A stretch of 64,000 bases of DNA from Candidatus Tepidiaquacellales bacterium OLB4/UTCHB1 (GTDB lineage Bacteria; Bacteroidota; Ignavibacteria; Tepidaquicellales; Tepidaquicellaceae), in NCBI GenBank assembly GCA_002050165.1, contig MWSW01000005.1:1-64000 (forward strand), given 5' to 3'. Under the pieces are notes generated by a model that was not told where the DNA came from, did no database searches, and worked only from the letters and a program-made list of their open reading frames with translations. The position numbers and the translations under genes were made by a program. Below, piece after piece: positions 8,311 to 16,876 of this stretch. Within the stretch, counting starts at the first letter, position 1. Every line of letters begins with the position of its first letter.

Positions 8311-9660
8311 TTAAATTAAATCAGTTAATGTTTTCCTGATAACATTCATGCCTTCATCGATCTGATTCTCATTCACACAAACCGGTGGTCTGAACCTAAT
8401 TGACTTTTCGCCGCTTCCGAGTATCATCAATCCGTTTTCAAATGCTTTTGATATAATCTTATTTCTAAGTTCAGGGGATTCGCAATCGAAAGCTGCAAAC
8501 AATCCTACACCTCTTCCGTTAGATAATTTATCAGGGAACTCTTCTAAAAGGTCATTTATCCTTTTGCTTAAAATAACCCCCATTCTTTCACAATTTCCAA
8601 CGTAATCTTCTTCCTGGATGATTTGCAGAATTTTTGTAAACCGTACCATATCAACAATATTACCACCCCAGGTAGAGTTTATTCTACTCGGTTTACGAAA
8701 AACGTTTTCTTCAATTTCATCAATTCTGGATGTTGAAAGTACACCACAGACTTGAGTTTTCTTACCGAATGAAATCAGATCTGGTCGTACATAATGTTCA
8801 TGAGCCCACCATTTACCGGTAAGCGCTATTCCGGTTTGTACTTCGTCAAATATTAACATGATTTCATTCTCATCGCAAATTTCCCTAAGCTGTAGAAAAA
8901 ATTCCCGACGGAACTGGTTGTCACCTCCTTCACCTTGAATCGGTTCTATAATAAGCGCTGCTATATCATCTTTATTATTTACGATTGCATCTTTAATCTG
9001 TCTGATTGATTCATTTTCAGCTTCAATAACTTTTGCAAGATTTTCATCATTCATCGGGAAAATCATTTTCGGGTTGAGAACTCGCGGCCAATTGAATATC
9101 GGAAACCATTTAACTTTGTTTGGGTCGGTATTCGTAAGGCACATCGTATAACCGCTTCTACCGTGGAAAGATTGAAGGAAATGAATAACCTGATGTCCCT
9201 TTGGCGATTGATATCCCTTCTTAAAATTTTTCTGTACTTTCCAGTCAAATGCAGCTTTCAACGTATTTTCGACTGCGAGTGCCCCACCCTCAATATAAAA
9301 TGAATGTTTAAAATAATCCGGAACAGCGATTTTGAAAAATGTTTCTACAAATTCAGCTTGCTCAATTGCATACAAATCGGATAGTGAAGGTTTTGTAATC
9401 GCGACCTCACCTATTCTGCGAATAAATTCGTCAGTCCTTAGTTTCGGATGATTCATCCCCAATGGGTTTGAAGCAACAAATGTAAAGAAGTCTATATAAT
9501 TCTTTTTGCGTTTAGAATCATAAATGTATCCGCCGGTTGAATTTTCCAAATCCAAAGTAATATCAAACCCGTCAACCAGCATGTGACGTGCAAGAACACT
9601 TTGTACATCAGCAGCATTTACACGAACTGCATCTTTTTCCATGATTAAATTTTGATCCAT
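8311..9660 (-). CDS. lat: L-lysine 6-transaminase
   Basis: 449-aa fold-type I PLP enzyme of the class III aminotransferase family. The N-terminal ARHMLVDGFDITLDLE, the LIFDEVQTGIALTGKWWAHEH loop and the PLP-lysine region SFGKKTQVCG (Lys300/301) match lysine epsilon-aminotransferase (EC 2.6.1.36) rather than ornithine or GABA transaminases. It moves the epsilon-amino group of lysine to 2-oxoglutarate, giving allysine/piperideine-6-carboxylate. GGAGG lies 7 nt before the ATG, one of the few clear Shine-Dalgarno sites here. No dehydrogenase for the product is nearby. purM lies 28 nt upstream on the same strand. Confidence 0.92.
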   Translation of the reverse strand: MDQNLIMEKDAVRVNAADVQSVLARHMLVDGFDITLDLENSTGGYIYDSKRKKNYIDFFTFVASNPLGMNHPKLRTDEFIRRIGEVAITKPSLSDLYAIEQAEFVETFFKIAVPDYFKHSFYIEGGALAVENTLKAAFDWKVQKNFKKGYQSPKGHQVIHFLQSFHGRSGYTMCLTNTDPNKVKWFPIFNWPRVLNPKMIFPMNDENLAKVIEAENESIRQIKDAIVNNKDDIAALIIEPIQGEGGDNQFRREFFLQLREICDENEIMLIFDEVQTGIALTGKWWAHEHYVRPDLISFGKKTQVCGVLSTSRIDEIEENVFRKPSRINSTWGGNIVDMVRFTKILQIIQEEDYVGNCERMGVILSKRINDLLEEFPDKLSNGRGVGLFAAFDCESPELRNKIISKAFENGLMILGSGEKSIRFRPPVCVNENQIDEGMNVIRKTLTDLI

Positions 9661-9667
9661 ATTATTT

Positions 9668-9672
9668 CCTCC
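9668..9672 (-). promoter_or_regulatory. strong Shine-Dalgarno of lat
   Basis: GGAGG on the minus strand, 7 nt before the ATG of the lysine aminotransferase. This is unusual in a window where most leaders show no such sequence, and it supports the ATG at 9660. Confidence 0.6.
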
Positions 9673-9688
9673 ATGATTTAAATGTTAG

Positions 9689-10687
9689 TTAAAATATCTC
9701 ACCAATTACCATTGATTTTTCTTTTATCTTTTTTAAATACTTCATTATCTCATTCAGGTCGGATGGTGATACGATTAGTACTAAACCAATTCCCATATTG
9801 AACGTCCGTCTCATCTCGCTTAAACCAACTTTTCCAACTTGTCTGATGACCTCAAACAGCGGGGGAGTGTCAATACTGTGCCAGTTTATATTCAACTTTA
9901 AACCGGACGGTACAACACGATTAGTATTCCCTTCGATTCCACCACCGGTGATATGAGCAATACTTTTAACTTTAAACTTTGAAACTAATCCCTGAATCAA
10001 CTTCAAATATGACCGGTGGACTTTCATTAATTCCTCGCCAATCGGACTGTCCAGATCTGAATATTTTTTTTGAAGTTTAGATTTCGAATCGAAAATTTTT
10101 CGTACAAGTGAATATCCATTTGTATGTAAACCGGAAGAGGCAATTCCTATTAATACATCTTGCTTTTTAACACTTCTTTTATCCAGTAAATCCCGTTTGT
10201 CTGCGATACCGGTAATTGACCCGGCAAGATCAAAATCACCCTTAGCATAAATTCCCGGCATTTCGGCAGTTTCGCCTCCGATTAAAGCACACTTATTTGC
10301 TTTACAACCTCTTACTAACCCCATTACGATTTCCATTGCTGAGTCAGGATTTAATTTACCGGTAGCAAAATAATCCAAAAAATATAAGGGTGTAGCTCCA
10401 CAAACTGCGATATCGTTTACACAGTGATTAACCAGATCTTCGCCTATAGTATCGAATTTACCGAGATCGCTCGCAAGTTTTATTTTCGTTCCAACCCCAT
10501 CAATACTTGAAACGAGAACCGGGGATTTATACTTTCGAAGCGGAATTTCAAAGAACGCACCGAAATTTCCTATACCATCAATTACGAATGGAGTGAATGT
10601 TTTCTTTACGAGGGGCTTGAGCTTATCTATAAATTCATCACCTTTGCTGATATCAACTCCGGCTAATTTATAGCTCATTTTTTTCAC
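9689..10687 (-). CDS. purM: phosphoribosylformylglycinamidine cyclo-ligase (AIR synthetase)
   Basis: 332-aa PurM, which converts FGAM to AIR with ATP in purine synthesis. Visible motifs: SSIDGVGTKIKLASDLGKFDTIGEDLVNHC with the conserved DGVGTK, CGATPLYFLDYFATGKL, GGETAEMPG, and ASSGLHTNGYSLVRK. The C-terminal HITGGGIEGNTNRV and FNMGIG are also standard. Length is normal for the family. It stands alone among purine genes here; rsmI begins upstream with a 35-nt gap and the lat gene follows. No PurR site or riboswitch is recognisable. Confidence 0.97.
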   Translation of the reverse strand: MKKMSYKLAGVDISKGDEFIDKLKPLVKKTFTPFVIDGIGNFGAFFEIPLRKYKSPVLVSSIDGVGTKIKLASDLGKFDTIGEDLVNHCVNDIAVCGATPLYFLDYFATGKLNPDSAMEIVMGLVRGCKANKCALIGGETAEMPGIYAKGDFDLAGSITGIADKRDLLDKRSVKKQDVLIGIASSGLHTNGYSLVRKIFDSKSKLQKKYSDLDSPIGEELMKVHRSYLKLIQGLVSKFKVKSIAHITGGGIEGNTNRVVPSGLKLNINWHSIDTPPLFEVIRQVGKVGLSEMRRTFNMGIGLVLIVSPSDLNEIMKYLKKIKEKSMVIGEIF

Positions 10688-10722
10688 TTACAAAGTTACT
10701 TAAACCCGCTCTAAGTAACAAT

Positions 10723-11409
10723 TCAGTTTCCGTATCCTTCGATTACAACGACGAATTCCTCTTTAATTTTTTCATGTCCAATAAGGGAAATAATTTCGGA
10801 AGTAAACCCACGTAAGTGCCTTTCATTATTCATTGTTAAATTTATGCCTATAAATATTCTTCTATCATTAAAATGTTCATGAAGTTCATCAAGTAATTTA
10901 TTTAACCGATATGGAGTTTCCATCAATATAACAGGACGTTTAATGACTGATAATTTCCTAAACTCCAATTTGCGTAAATCTTTTTTAGGTGAAACGAAAC
11001 CTGCAAAATAAAATCTACTTGTATCAAATCCTGAAAGTACGATTGCGGATATTACTGAATTTGCACCAGGAATAAAATTAACCGGAATATTCAAGTCAAC
11101 AGCTTTACGGATTAATTCGATTCCCGGATCAGCAAATGCGGGCGTCCCGCAATCTGAAATCATGGATATATTTTTACCTTCTGACAACTTGATACAAATA
11201 TCATCTAATAGCAATTCATCAAAGCTATTGTGCTCGTTCAACCGGATTATCTCTTTTTCTATGTTAAAAAAAGAAAATAACTTTCTGCCCTCTTTTAATT
11301 CTTCACAAATTATAAAATCAGCATTAATGAGTGATTTGATAGCCCTGAGAGTAATATCCTCAGGATTACCGATTGGGGTTGAAACGATTGAAAGTGTGCC
11401 GGGCTTCAT
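10723..11409 (-). CDS. rsmI: 16S rRNA (cytidine1402-2'-O)-methyltransferase
   Basis: 228-aa SAM-dependent methyltransferase of the tetrapyrrole-methylase fold. GTLSIVSTPIGNPEDITLRA is the RsmI N-terminus and ISDCGTPAFADPG is the second family hallmark; FIPGANSVISAIVLSGF and ETPYRLNKLLDEL follow. It modifies C1402 of 16S rRNA at the P site. It lacks the extra C-terminal ~50 residues of the E. coli enzyme, as many shorter homologues do. It begins 4 nt after the dut stop, so dut and rsmI are probably translated from one message. Confidence 0.94.
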   Translation of the reverse strand: MKPGTLSIVSTPIGNPEDITLRAIKSLINADFIICEELKEGRKLFSFFNIEKEIIRLNEHNSFDELLLDDICIKLSEGKNISMISDCGTPAFADPGIELIRKAVDLNIPVNFIPGANSVISAIVLSGFDTSRFYFAGFVSPKKDLRKLEFRKLSVIKRPVILMETPYRLNKLLDELHEHFNDRRIFIGINLTMNNERHLRGFTSEIISLIGHEKIKEEFVVVIEGYGN

Positions 11410-11413
11410 TTGA

Positions 11414-11857
11414 TCAATTCACACCAGTACTGCCGTATCCTCCCGTTCCACGGGAAGTCTCGCTTAAATTATCCGAGCGAATCAGATTAACTTTTTCGAC
11501 CTTAACAATAACCATTTGAGCAATCCTGTCGCCTTGATTGATATAAACATCTTTATTGCCATGATTGATTAAAACAACCTTTATTTCACCCCGATAATCG
11601 CTATCAATCGTTCCGGGTGAGTTTAAAACCGTTATACCGAGATTAGCCGCAAGTCCACTTCTTGGTCTAATCTGTGCCTCAAATCCTTCCGGTAATTCGA
11701 TAATTAAATTTGTCGGGATAATTTTAAATGTTCCGGGAGAAATCAGAATAGGTGCGTCACTTGACGAGGATAAATCCATACCGGAGGAACCCGGTGTTTT
11801 GTATTCGGGAATAAATATCTTTTTTTCCGGGTTAAATGGTGAAAATTTAATTGTCAT
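11414..11857 (-). CDS. dut: dUTP diphosphatase
   Basis: 147-aa trimeric dUTPase with the five family motifs in order: SSGMDLSS (1), RPRSGLAANLG (2), GTIDSDYRGEIKVVLINHG (3), GDRIAQMVIVKV (4) and the flexible C-terminal RGTGGYGSTG (5). It hydrolyses dUTP to dUMP, keeping uracil out of DNA and feeding thymidylate synthesis. All catalytic residues visible. The gene is upstream of rsmI with a 4-nt gap and downstream of the two DUF4190 genes. Confidence 0.97.
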   Translation of the reverse strand: MTIKFSPFNPEKKIFIPEYKTPGSSGMDLSSSSDAPILISPGTFKIIPTNLIIELPEGFEAQIRPRSGLAANLGITVLNSPGTIDSDYRGEIKVVLINHGNKDVYINQGDRIAQMVIVKVEKVNLIRSDNLSETSRGTGGYGSTGVN

Positions 11858-11887
11858 ATAAAAAGAATTGCTACATCAAGTCGCTCT

Positions 11888-12214
11888 CTAATTTGAAAGT
11901 GTAGCCATACCAAAAATAAAAACGAAAAATAGTAGGTACAAAATTCCTCCAATTACAAAAAGAAACGTATTTATAATGCCTAACCATTTTCCGATATTGG
12001 CAAGTGTCCTTCCCTCTGGTGAAGATAGCCCGGAATCAATTGCATTTATTTCTTTATTTCCCATAACCCAGGCAACTATACCTAAAATTATCGGGCACAT
12101 TATCCAGGATAAAATACCAAAAACGAGCGTAAGTATAGCGTTTGTACTTGCTCCGCCATGTGAAGGATTAACCGGAGGTGGTTGTGGTACAAATGAATTA
12201 TCACCTTCGTTCAT
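11888..12214 (-). CDS. DUF4190 membrane protein (copy 2)
   Basis: 108-aa protein. A Pro/Gly-rich N-terminus (about 25 residues) precedes two hydrophobic segments (about 25-48 and 77-103) linked by GNKEINAIDSGLSSPEGRTLANIGKWLGII, the typical DUF4190 pattern. Function of the family is unknown. It is a paralogue of the next gene upstream (12226-12630): both have NAI-LVFGILSWIMC and KEVNAID/KEINAID followed by GRT.A.IG.WLGII. Only 11 nt separate the two, a tandem duplication in one transcription unit. Confidence 0.8.
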   Translation of the reverse strand: MNEGDNSFVPQPPPVNPSHGGASTNAILTLVFGILSWIMCPIILGIVAWVMGNKEINAIDSGLSSPEGRTLANIGKWLGIINTFLFVIGGILYLLFFVFIFGMATLSN

Positions 12215-12225
12215 ATATTTTTATA

Positions 12226-12630
12226 TTAATTAAGACTATCTAAAATTCCACCTAGCATTCCCAATGCAAACAGAATGACTAAAGCAATTATTGCAAGAAT
12301 TCCCAGAATTGTTTGAATAATACCAAGCCACATTCCAATCACTGCCATAGTTCTGCCGGCAGCAGGTGAGCGTCCCTCGTCAATTGCATTGACTTCTTTT
12401 TTACCGATTATCCATGCTGGAATTGCTGCTAATATTCCACACATTATCCAAGAGAGTATTCCAAGCACGAGCGCGATTATTGAATTCGAACTTGCGCTTC
12501 CACCTGTGTTTCCGGTATTATAGCTTGGTGGTGAGGGTGGTGTGCTTAATCCCGGACTCTGAGGTTGTGATGGAGGCGTTGGATAAGTACCTCCATTGTT
12601 GTCCTGATCGTAAAGAAATTTTGCTTGCAT
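12226..12630 (-). CDS. DUF4190 membrane protein (copy 1)
   Basis: 134-aa protein. The N-terminal 45 residues are rich in Pro, Ser, Gly and Asn and lack hydrophobic stretches (likely disordered and cytosolic). Two transmembrane segments follow, around a conserved KKEVNAIDEGRSPAAGRTMAVIG loop. It is the longer member of the tandem DUF4190 pair. Function unknown. The ATG at 12630 is preceded by an AT-rich leader with no Shine-Dalgarno. The 107 nt upstream, up to the tatD stop, hold no recognisable element. Confidence 0.8.
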   Translation of the reverse strand: MQAKFLYDQDNNGGTYPTPPSQPQSPGLSTPPSPPSYNTGNTGGSASSNSIIALVLGILSWIMCGILAAIPAWIIGKKEVNAIDEGRSPAAGRTMAVIGMWLGIIQTILGILAIIALVILFALGMLGGILDSLN

Positions 12631-12737
12631 AAGGTTTTTTTGAGTTTGAGAAATATAAAACTATTCTAATTAAATTTAAATTTACTAATATAAAACATCC
12701 AAAGAGATATTTATGTTATTACCCCGATAAATTTGCT

Positions 12738-13517
12738 TTAACTTTCATAGGAATGTTTGAAATAAAGTTTATTCGCATTTTGATACATTGCTGATAACAG
12801 TTCCTGGTAGTCTGTCCCTATTATTCCGGCTAATTTTTTTATTGTATGAACAATGTATGCAGGTTCGTTAACTTTTCCCCGGAACGGTACAGGAGCGAGG
12901 AACGGTGAATCAGTTTCACTGAGTATCCGGTCTAAAGGAGTATTACTTACAAAATCAATTTCAGTAAATTTTTTAAACGTTACATTCCCGCAATATGAAA
13001 CATAGAAATTTTTCAAATCAAGGATTTGAGCCAGGTTTTGAAATGTTCCGCTTAGACAATGGAAATGTCCGCTAAAACTTTCAGGTGATTTTCGTTTAAC
13101 AATTTCAATAGCGTCATCGACTGCATTTCGGGAGTGAATTACCACCGGCTTTTTTAACTCCGTTGCAAGGTCAATCTGAAGTTCAAAAAATTCAATTTGC
13201 TTGTCCTTAAAAGTTAAATCCCAGTAATAATCAAGTCCGGTCTCACCGATTGCAACGACTTTCTGGTGAGAGGATAATTTAATAATTTCGTCGAAGTCTT
13301 TATTAGATGCATTTTGAACTTCGCAAGGATGCACCCCAATTGAAGCGAATATTATTTCATATTTATCGGAAAGTTCGATTACTTTTCGGGATGTTTCAAG
13401 ATCAATGGCAGGTACGATAATTTTCTCAATTCCTATGTCTGTCGCTTTGTGCAATACATCCGGCAGGTGAGATTTGATATTATCATAATACAAATGTGCG
13501 TGAGTGTCAATTATCAT
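12738..13517 (-). CDS. tatD: TatD family metal-dependent hydrolase
   Basis: 259-aa TIM-barrel deoxyribonuclease/hydrolase of the TatD/YcfH group. Metal-binding motifs in order: IDTHAHLYYD near the N-terminus, ASIGVHPCE, AIGETGLDYYW, KPVVIHSRNA, SGHFHCLSGT and SETDSPFLAP. Members act as 3'-5' exonuclease or AP endonuclease; the true substrate is unclear. The ATG overlaps the TGA of the upstream nucleoside phosphorylase gene by 4 nt, implying coupled translation. Confidence 0.94.
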   Translation of the reverse strand: MIIDTHAHLYYDNIKSHLPDVLHKATDIGIEKIIVPAIDLETSRKVIELSDKYEIIFASIGVHPCEVQNASNKDFDEIIKLSSHQKVVAIGETGLDYYWDLTFKDKQIEFFELQIDLATELKKPVVIHSRNAVDDAIEIVKRKSPESFSGHFHCLSGTFQNLAQILDLKNFYVSYCGNVTFKKFTEIDFVSNTPLDRILSETDSPFLAPVPFRGKVNEPAYIVHTIKKLAGIIGTDYQELLSAMYQNANKLYFKHSYES

Positions 13518-14224
13518 TTCAGCAATTCGTAGTGATTCTTAACTAGTAGCAACAATAGTTTCGCAAAGTTTTCAAAAGCGTTATCCGCGGCTTTCTCAAC
13601 ATCATCGTGTGATGTGTAAAGTCCGGAAACGTTTCGCAAAAGGTTTGTAATACATGATATGGCAATCACTTTTATTCCATTTGATTCGGCAAATTTTATT
13701 TCCGGTACTGTTGACATTCCAACAGCGTCTGCGCCTGATTTTCTTAATAATTTAATTTCCGCTTTTGATTCGTAATTAGGACCCTTCATTGCGTAATAAA
13801 CGCCCCTTTTTAAATTAATCTTATTTTCAATTGCAATTTCAATAATTCGTCTGATTAGTGAATCTTTACCATGCGAAAAATATTCAACCGGTCTGGCGTT
13901 TATCATATCAATAAACGAGGTGATTAACATCAGATCAGAAATTTTCAGTGTTGAATTAACTCCACCTGCAGCATTTGATATTATAAGCAACTTGACGGAA
14001 TGGTCCAGACACATTTGCACATTTTCAAATAATTTCTTGTTTCCAGGATTTTCGTAATAATGGTTTCGCCCGGAAAAGACTAACGATTTAATTCCACCAA
14101 TCCAGGTTTCGCAAACTTTCTTTTTGTGAAATGAATTCTCATCCGAATATAACAAAGTAGGTGAATCTAAATTTTCTGCAAATTTTTTCAATCCCGACCC
14201 TAATATTATCCCGATTTCAGCCAT
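13514..14224 (-). CDS. punA: purine nucleoside phosphorylase
   Basis: 236-aa trimeric-type (PNP-I/MTAP family) phosphorylase. GIILGSGLKKF is the phosphate-binding N-terminus, SGRNHYYEN corresponds to the usual GRxHxYEG, NAAGGVN is the nucleoside-binding loop, and MKGPNYESKAEI with AVGMSTVPE holds the purine-binding Glu and the ribose-site Met. It splits purine nucleosides to base and ribose-1-phosphate for salvage, in line with hpt elsewhere in the window. It is somewhat shorter than the usual ~270 aa, mainly at the N-terminus. It is coupled to tatD by a 4-nt overlap. Confidence 0.9.
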   Translation of the reverse strand: MAEIGIILGSGLKKFAENLDSPTLLYSDENSFHKKKVCETWIGGIKSLVFSGRNHYYENPGNKKLFENVQMCLDHSVKLLIISNAAGGVNSTLKISDLMLITSFIDMINARPVEYFSHGKDSLIRRIIEIAIENKINLKRGVYYAMKGPNYESKAEIKLLRKSGADAVGMSTVPEIKFAESNGIKVIAISCITNLLRNVSGLYTSHDDVEKAADNAFENFAKLLLLLVKNHYELLK

Positions 14225-14356
14225 ACCATAAAATAATCAATTAATCCCGATTCTTAAACTGAAATCTTACTTGAATAAATCTGATGTTTGAGTTAGTTTT
14301 GAGTAGAACTTTCGCATGATTTATTTCGTTATATATTTGTAAAACAAATAGTATTT

Positions 14357-14842
14357 ATGAATAATTCAGATAATAAAACTACATCAAAATTGTACTTTAT
14401 TAAAGCGTTTGAGCTTCAAAGAAGAGGGAAATATGAAGATGCGATTAATAACTACGAGCGTTCGATAAAATTGTTTCCTACTGCAGAAGCTTTCACCTTC
14501 CTGGGTTGGACTTATAGCTTTATGGGAAACTTTGAACGGGCAATTGAAGAATGTAAAAATGCTATTGAAGTTGACCCCGAATACGGGAATTCGTATAACG
14601 ATATTGGAACTTACCACATGAAATTAGGAAACTATGACGAAGCGTTAATCTGGTTTGAATTAGCACTGAAAGCGAAACGTTACGATCATTACGAATTTGC
14701 TCATTTCAACCTTGGGGTTTTGTTTGAGAGAAAAGGAATGTGGTTTGAAGCCGTAGAGGAATATAGAAAAGCAATTGAAATCAACCCTGATTACGACCCT
14801 GCAAAACGCGCTTTTTTGGCGCTTCAAGGAAAGTTAAATTAA
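14357..14842 (+). CDS. small cytoplasmic TPR protein
   Basis: 161-aa protein without a signal peptide. Four tandem TPR units are readable: residues about 11-40 (KAFELQRRGKYEDAINNYE), 45-75 (AFTFLGWTYSFMGNFERAIEE), 80-110 and 117-150 (HFNLGVLFERKGMWFEAVEEY). No other domain is present. The protein is probably an adaptor; partner unknown. It opens a four-gene + strand run (TPR, T9SS-sorted, nuoI, T9SS-sorted). TATATTTG lies 18 nt before the ATG and resembles a Bacteroidota -7 element, but a -33 partner is not clear. Confidence 0.8.
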   Translation: MNNSDNKTTSKLYFIKAFELQRRGKYEDAINNYERSIKLFPTAEAFTFLGWTYSFMGNFERAIEECKNAIEVDPEYGNSYNDIGTYHMKLGNYDEALIWFELALKAKRYDHYEFAHFNLGVLFERKGMWFEAVEEYRKAIEINPDYDPAKRAFLALQGKLN

Positions 14843-14855
14843 TTTAAAAATATTT

Positions 14856-15614
14856 ATGAAAGCACTTTTTATCTCCATACTTTCGTTTTTGTCAATAGTA
14901 CCGTTTTCACAAAAGTTGAATGCACAGAGTTTCGAGTTTTTTAAACTTGCTCCGCAGGTTGTATCCATACCTTACATTCAGGATTCAACTCAGTTCGTTC
15001 AAATTAAAGCAGTTGTAAAAAACAACACGACAAACACAATAAATTTCAGATTTGCTCGTTTGGTAAACGACCTTCCAGCAGGTTGGGAAACTCAAATGTG
15101 TTACGATCTCTGCTATTCACCTTTCACTGATTCTATACCTTTACTGGGTGATCCTGATTATGTCTTGGCGCCAAATCAAATTGATACATTCTTTTATATA
15201 GATTTCATCGGCGAATCCAAAGGTCTGGGAACTGCAGTTGTTAAAATGTATAATACAGCGGATGAGTATGATTTCGTTCAGGATACATTTAGAGTTGGGA
15301 TCGGCTCGATTAACATCGAGCAAACCGGAAATGAAATTTCAACTTCCTATAAGTTAGAGCAAAATTACCCGAACCCATTTAACCCTGAAACAACGATTAG
15401 TTTCTCGATTCCTATGAATGATAAAGTTACGCTAAAAATTTACAATTTGCTCGGCAGAGAGCTAACCAGTCTCCTCGATAATGAACCACTCAAAGCCGGT
15501 AGTTATAATTATAATTTCAATGCCGGAAATTATAACTTAACTTCAGGGGTTTATTTTTATAAATTAATTACATCAGAATTTACCGATATGAAGAAAATGA
15601 TATTGGTGAAATAA
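14856..15614 (+). CDS. T9SS type A sorting domain protein
   Basis: 252-aa secreted protein. N-terminal signal peptide (residues about 1-24, ending NAQ). Residues 25-155 form a beta-rich region with two cysteines in MCYDLC and motifs like those of bacterial Ig/DUF-type beta sandwiches. The last ~85 residues are a type IX secretion sorting domain: NYPNPFNPETTI, LKIYNLLGREL, LTSGVYFYKL and a terminal KKMILVK. It should cross the outer membrane by T9SS and lose or anchor the tail. The role of the passenger is unknown. The ATG lies 13 nt after the TPR gene stop. Confidence 0.85.
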   Translation: MKALFISILSFLSIVPFSQKLNAQSFEFFKLAPQVVSIPYIQDSTQFVQIKAVVKNNTTNTINFRFARLVNDLPAGWETQMCYDLCYSPFTDSIPLLGDPDYVLAPNQIDTFFYIDFIGESKGLGTAVVKMYNTADEYDFVQDTFRVGIGSINIEQTGNEISTSYKLEQNYPNPFNPETTISFSIPMNDKVTLKIYNLLGRELTSLLDNEPLKAGSYNYNFNAGNYNLTSGVYFYKLITSEFTDMKKMILVK

Positions 15615-15629
15615 AATACAAATTTGAAG

Positions 15630-16124
15630 ATGCCAATCGTAAAGAAAAAAGATCTGACTGTTTTCGAAAATACATACATCCCTCAAATATTACAGGGATT
15701 AGTGTTAACCTGGAAACAAATTTTCAGACCAAAGTTCACAAGACAATATCCTGAAGAGAGATGGATTCCGCCGTCTGCTTATCGTGGTCGTCCGGTTCTT
15801 GTACAGGAAGAGGACGGATCCGAGCGATGCGTAGCTTGCGGATTGTGTGCCCGAGTTTGCCCGGCTTTAGCCATTGAAGTTCAAGCCGGTGAAACAGATC
15901 GTGAAAAGGAACGCTATCCCGAAAAGTTTGAGATAAACATGGTTCGATGCATATTTTGCGGCTTTTGTGAGGAAGTTTGTCCCGAAGAAGCTATTATAAT
16001 GAGCGACGAATATGAACTGGTTTTCAGTTCACAGGAGGAGGCGATTTTCGGAAAGGATAAACTTCTCATTCCAAAAGAAAAACTTGAGAAGAGAATTGAA
16101 TTTTTACAGCAATACAGAGCATGA
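15630..16124 (+). CDS. nuoI: NADH-quinone oxidoreductase subunit I
   Basis: Ferredoxin-like subunit of respiratory complex I, about 164 aa. Two [4Fe-4S] motifs, CVACGLCARVCP and CIFCGFCEEVCP, lie about 40 residues apart as in all NuoI proteins and carry clusters N6a/N6b toward quinone. The N-terminal TWKQIFRPKFTRQYPEERW matches the membrane-arm contact region. I choose ATG at 15630; an in-frame TTG lies 6 nt upstream. The gene is isolated from other nuo genes and sits between two T9SS-sorted genes, with a 4-nt overlap (ATGA) into the next one. nuoK and nuoL lie 19 kb away. Confidence 0.95.
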   Translation: MPIVKKKDLTVFENTYIPQILQGLVLTWKQIFRPKFTRQYPEERWIPPSAYRGRPVLVQEEDGSERCVACGLCARVCPALAIEVQAGETDREKERYPEKFEINMVRCIFCGFCEEVCPEEAIIMSDEYELVFSSQEEAIFGKDKLLIPKEKLEKRIEFLQQYRA

Positions 16125-16786
16125 AGAAAATTATACTTAACATTTTATTTGCGGTAATAGTAGCCGCTCTCTCGAATCCGTCATTTTTAATCGCTCAACA
16201 AAACAACGAGATTTCTGAGTTAACCGCCCAAATCGTAAATGACAAAATTAATATCGTCTGGAACATTGTTAATCAAGAGAAGATCAATTTAATCCACGTT
16301 GAAATAAAACGTCCTGGAAATAATAATTGGGAGTTACTGAAGAGGTTTAAAGTTAAGAAAGTTACCTCAAACGATAATCAACAAAAAGCGGTTAATTATT
16401 CGTATCAAACGAAAGTGAAAGAAAATGGAGTGTATTATTTTCGAATAGTTATTCTCGATGAAAGTAACCTCGAAATAAACACTAAGGAAATTAAAGTTGG
16501 TGTTACCAATCTTTCCAATACAAAACTTTATCAAAATAATCCGAACCCATTTAACCCCTCTACAACTATCCCGTATGAAGTTTTAAGTCCTGGATTCATA
16601 AGTTTAAAAGTATACAATCTTGCCGGTAAAGAAGTTGCAATTCTGGTAGATGAATTTAAACAACCGGGTAAATACAGTGTCCGCTTTGATGTCAATGATT
16701 ACGTTGACATCTCAAGCGGAATTTACCTTTATAAACTTCAAACTCCTACTTCGTCTGATATAAAAAAAATGATATTTGCAAAATAA
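16121..16786 (+). CDS. T9SS type A sorting domain protein
   Basis: 221-aa protein with a signal peptide (residues about 1-25, ending IAQ). Residues 30-125 resemble a fibronectin type III-like beta sandwich (IVWNIVNQEKINLIHVEI ... GVYYFRIVILDE). The C-terminal sorting domain shows NPNPFNPSTTIPYEV, LKVYNLAGKEVAIL, SSGIYLYKL and IKKMIFAK. It would be exported by Sec, then T9SS. Its ATG overlaps the nuoI stop by 4 nt, so it is translated from the nuoI message although no functional link is known. No catalytic motif seen. Confidence 0.85.
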   Translation: MKKIILNILFAVIVAALSNPSFLIAQQNNEISELTAQIVNDKINIVWNIVNQEKINLIHVEIKRPGNNNWELLKRFKVKKVTSNDNQQKAVNYSYQTKVKENGVYYFRIVILDESNLEINTKEIKVGVTNLSNTKLYQNNPNPFNPSTTIPYEVLSPGFISLKVYNLAGKEVAILVDEFKQPGKYSVRFDVNDYVDISSGIYLYKLQTPTSSDIKKMIFAK

Positions 16787-16876
16787 ATAGCTGAATTGGA
16801 TCCAGACGATACAGACTCAGATAATTACCACTCACAGTTTTTCACTTTTATATTTAAAAATAGGGTATTCTGATCA

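Noticed and set aside
14332-14339. TATATTTG as a Bacteroidota -7 promoter element upstream of the TPR gene
   Set aside because: No TTTG at the expected -33 distance; in an AT-rich leader this word is common.
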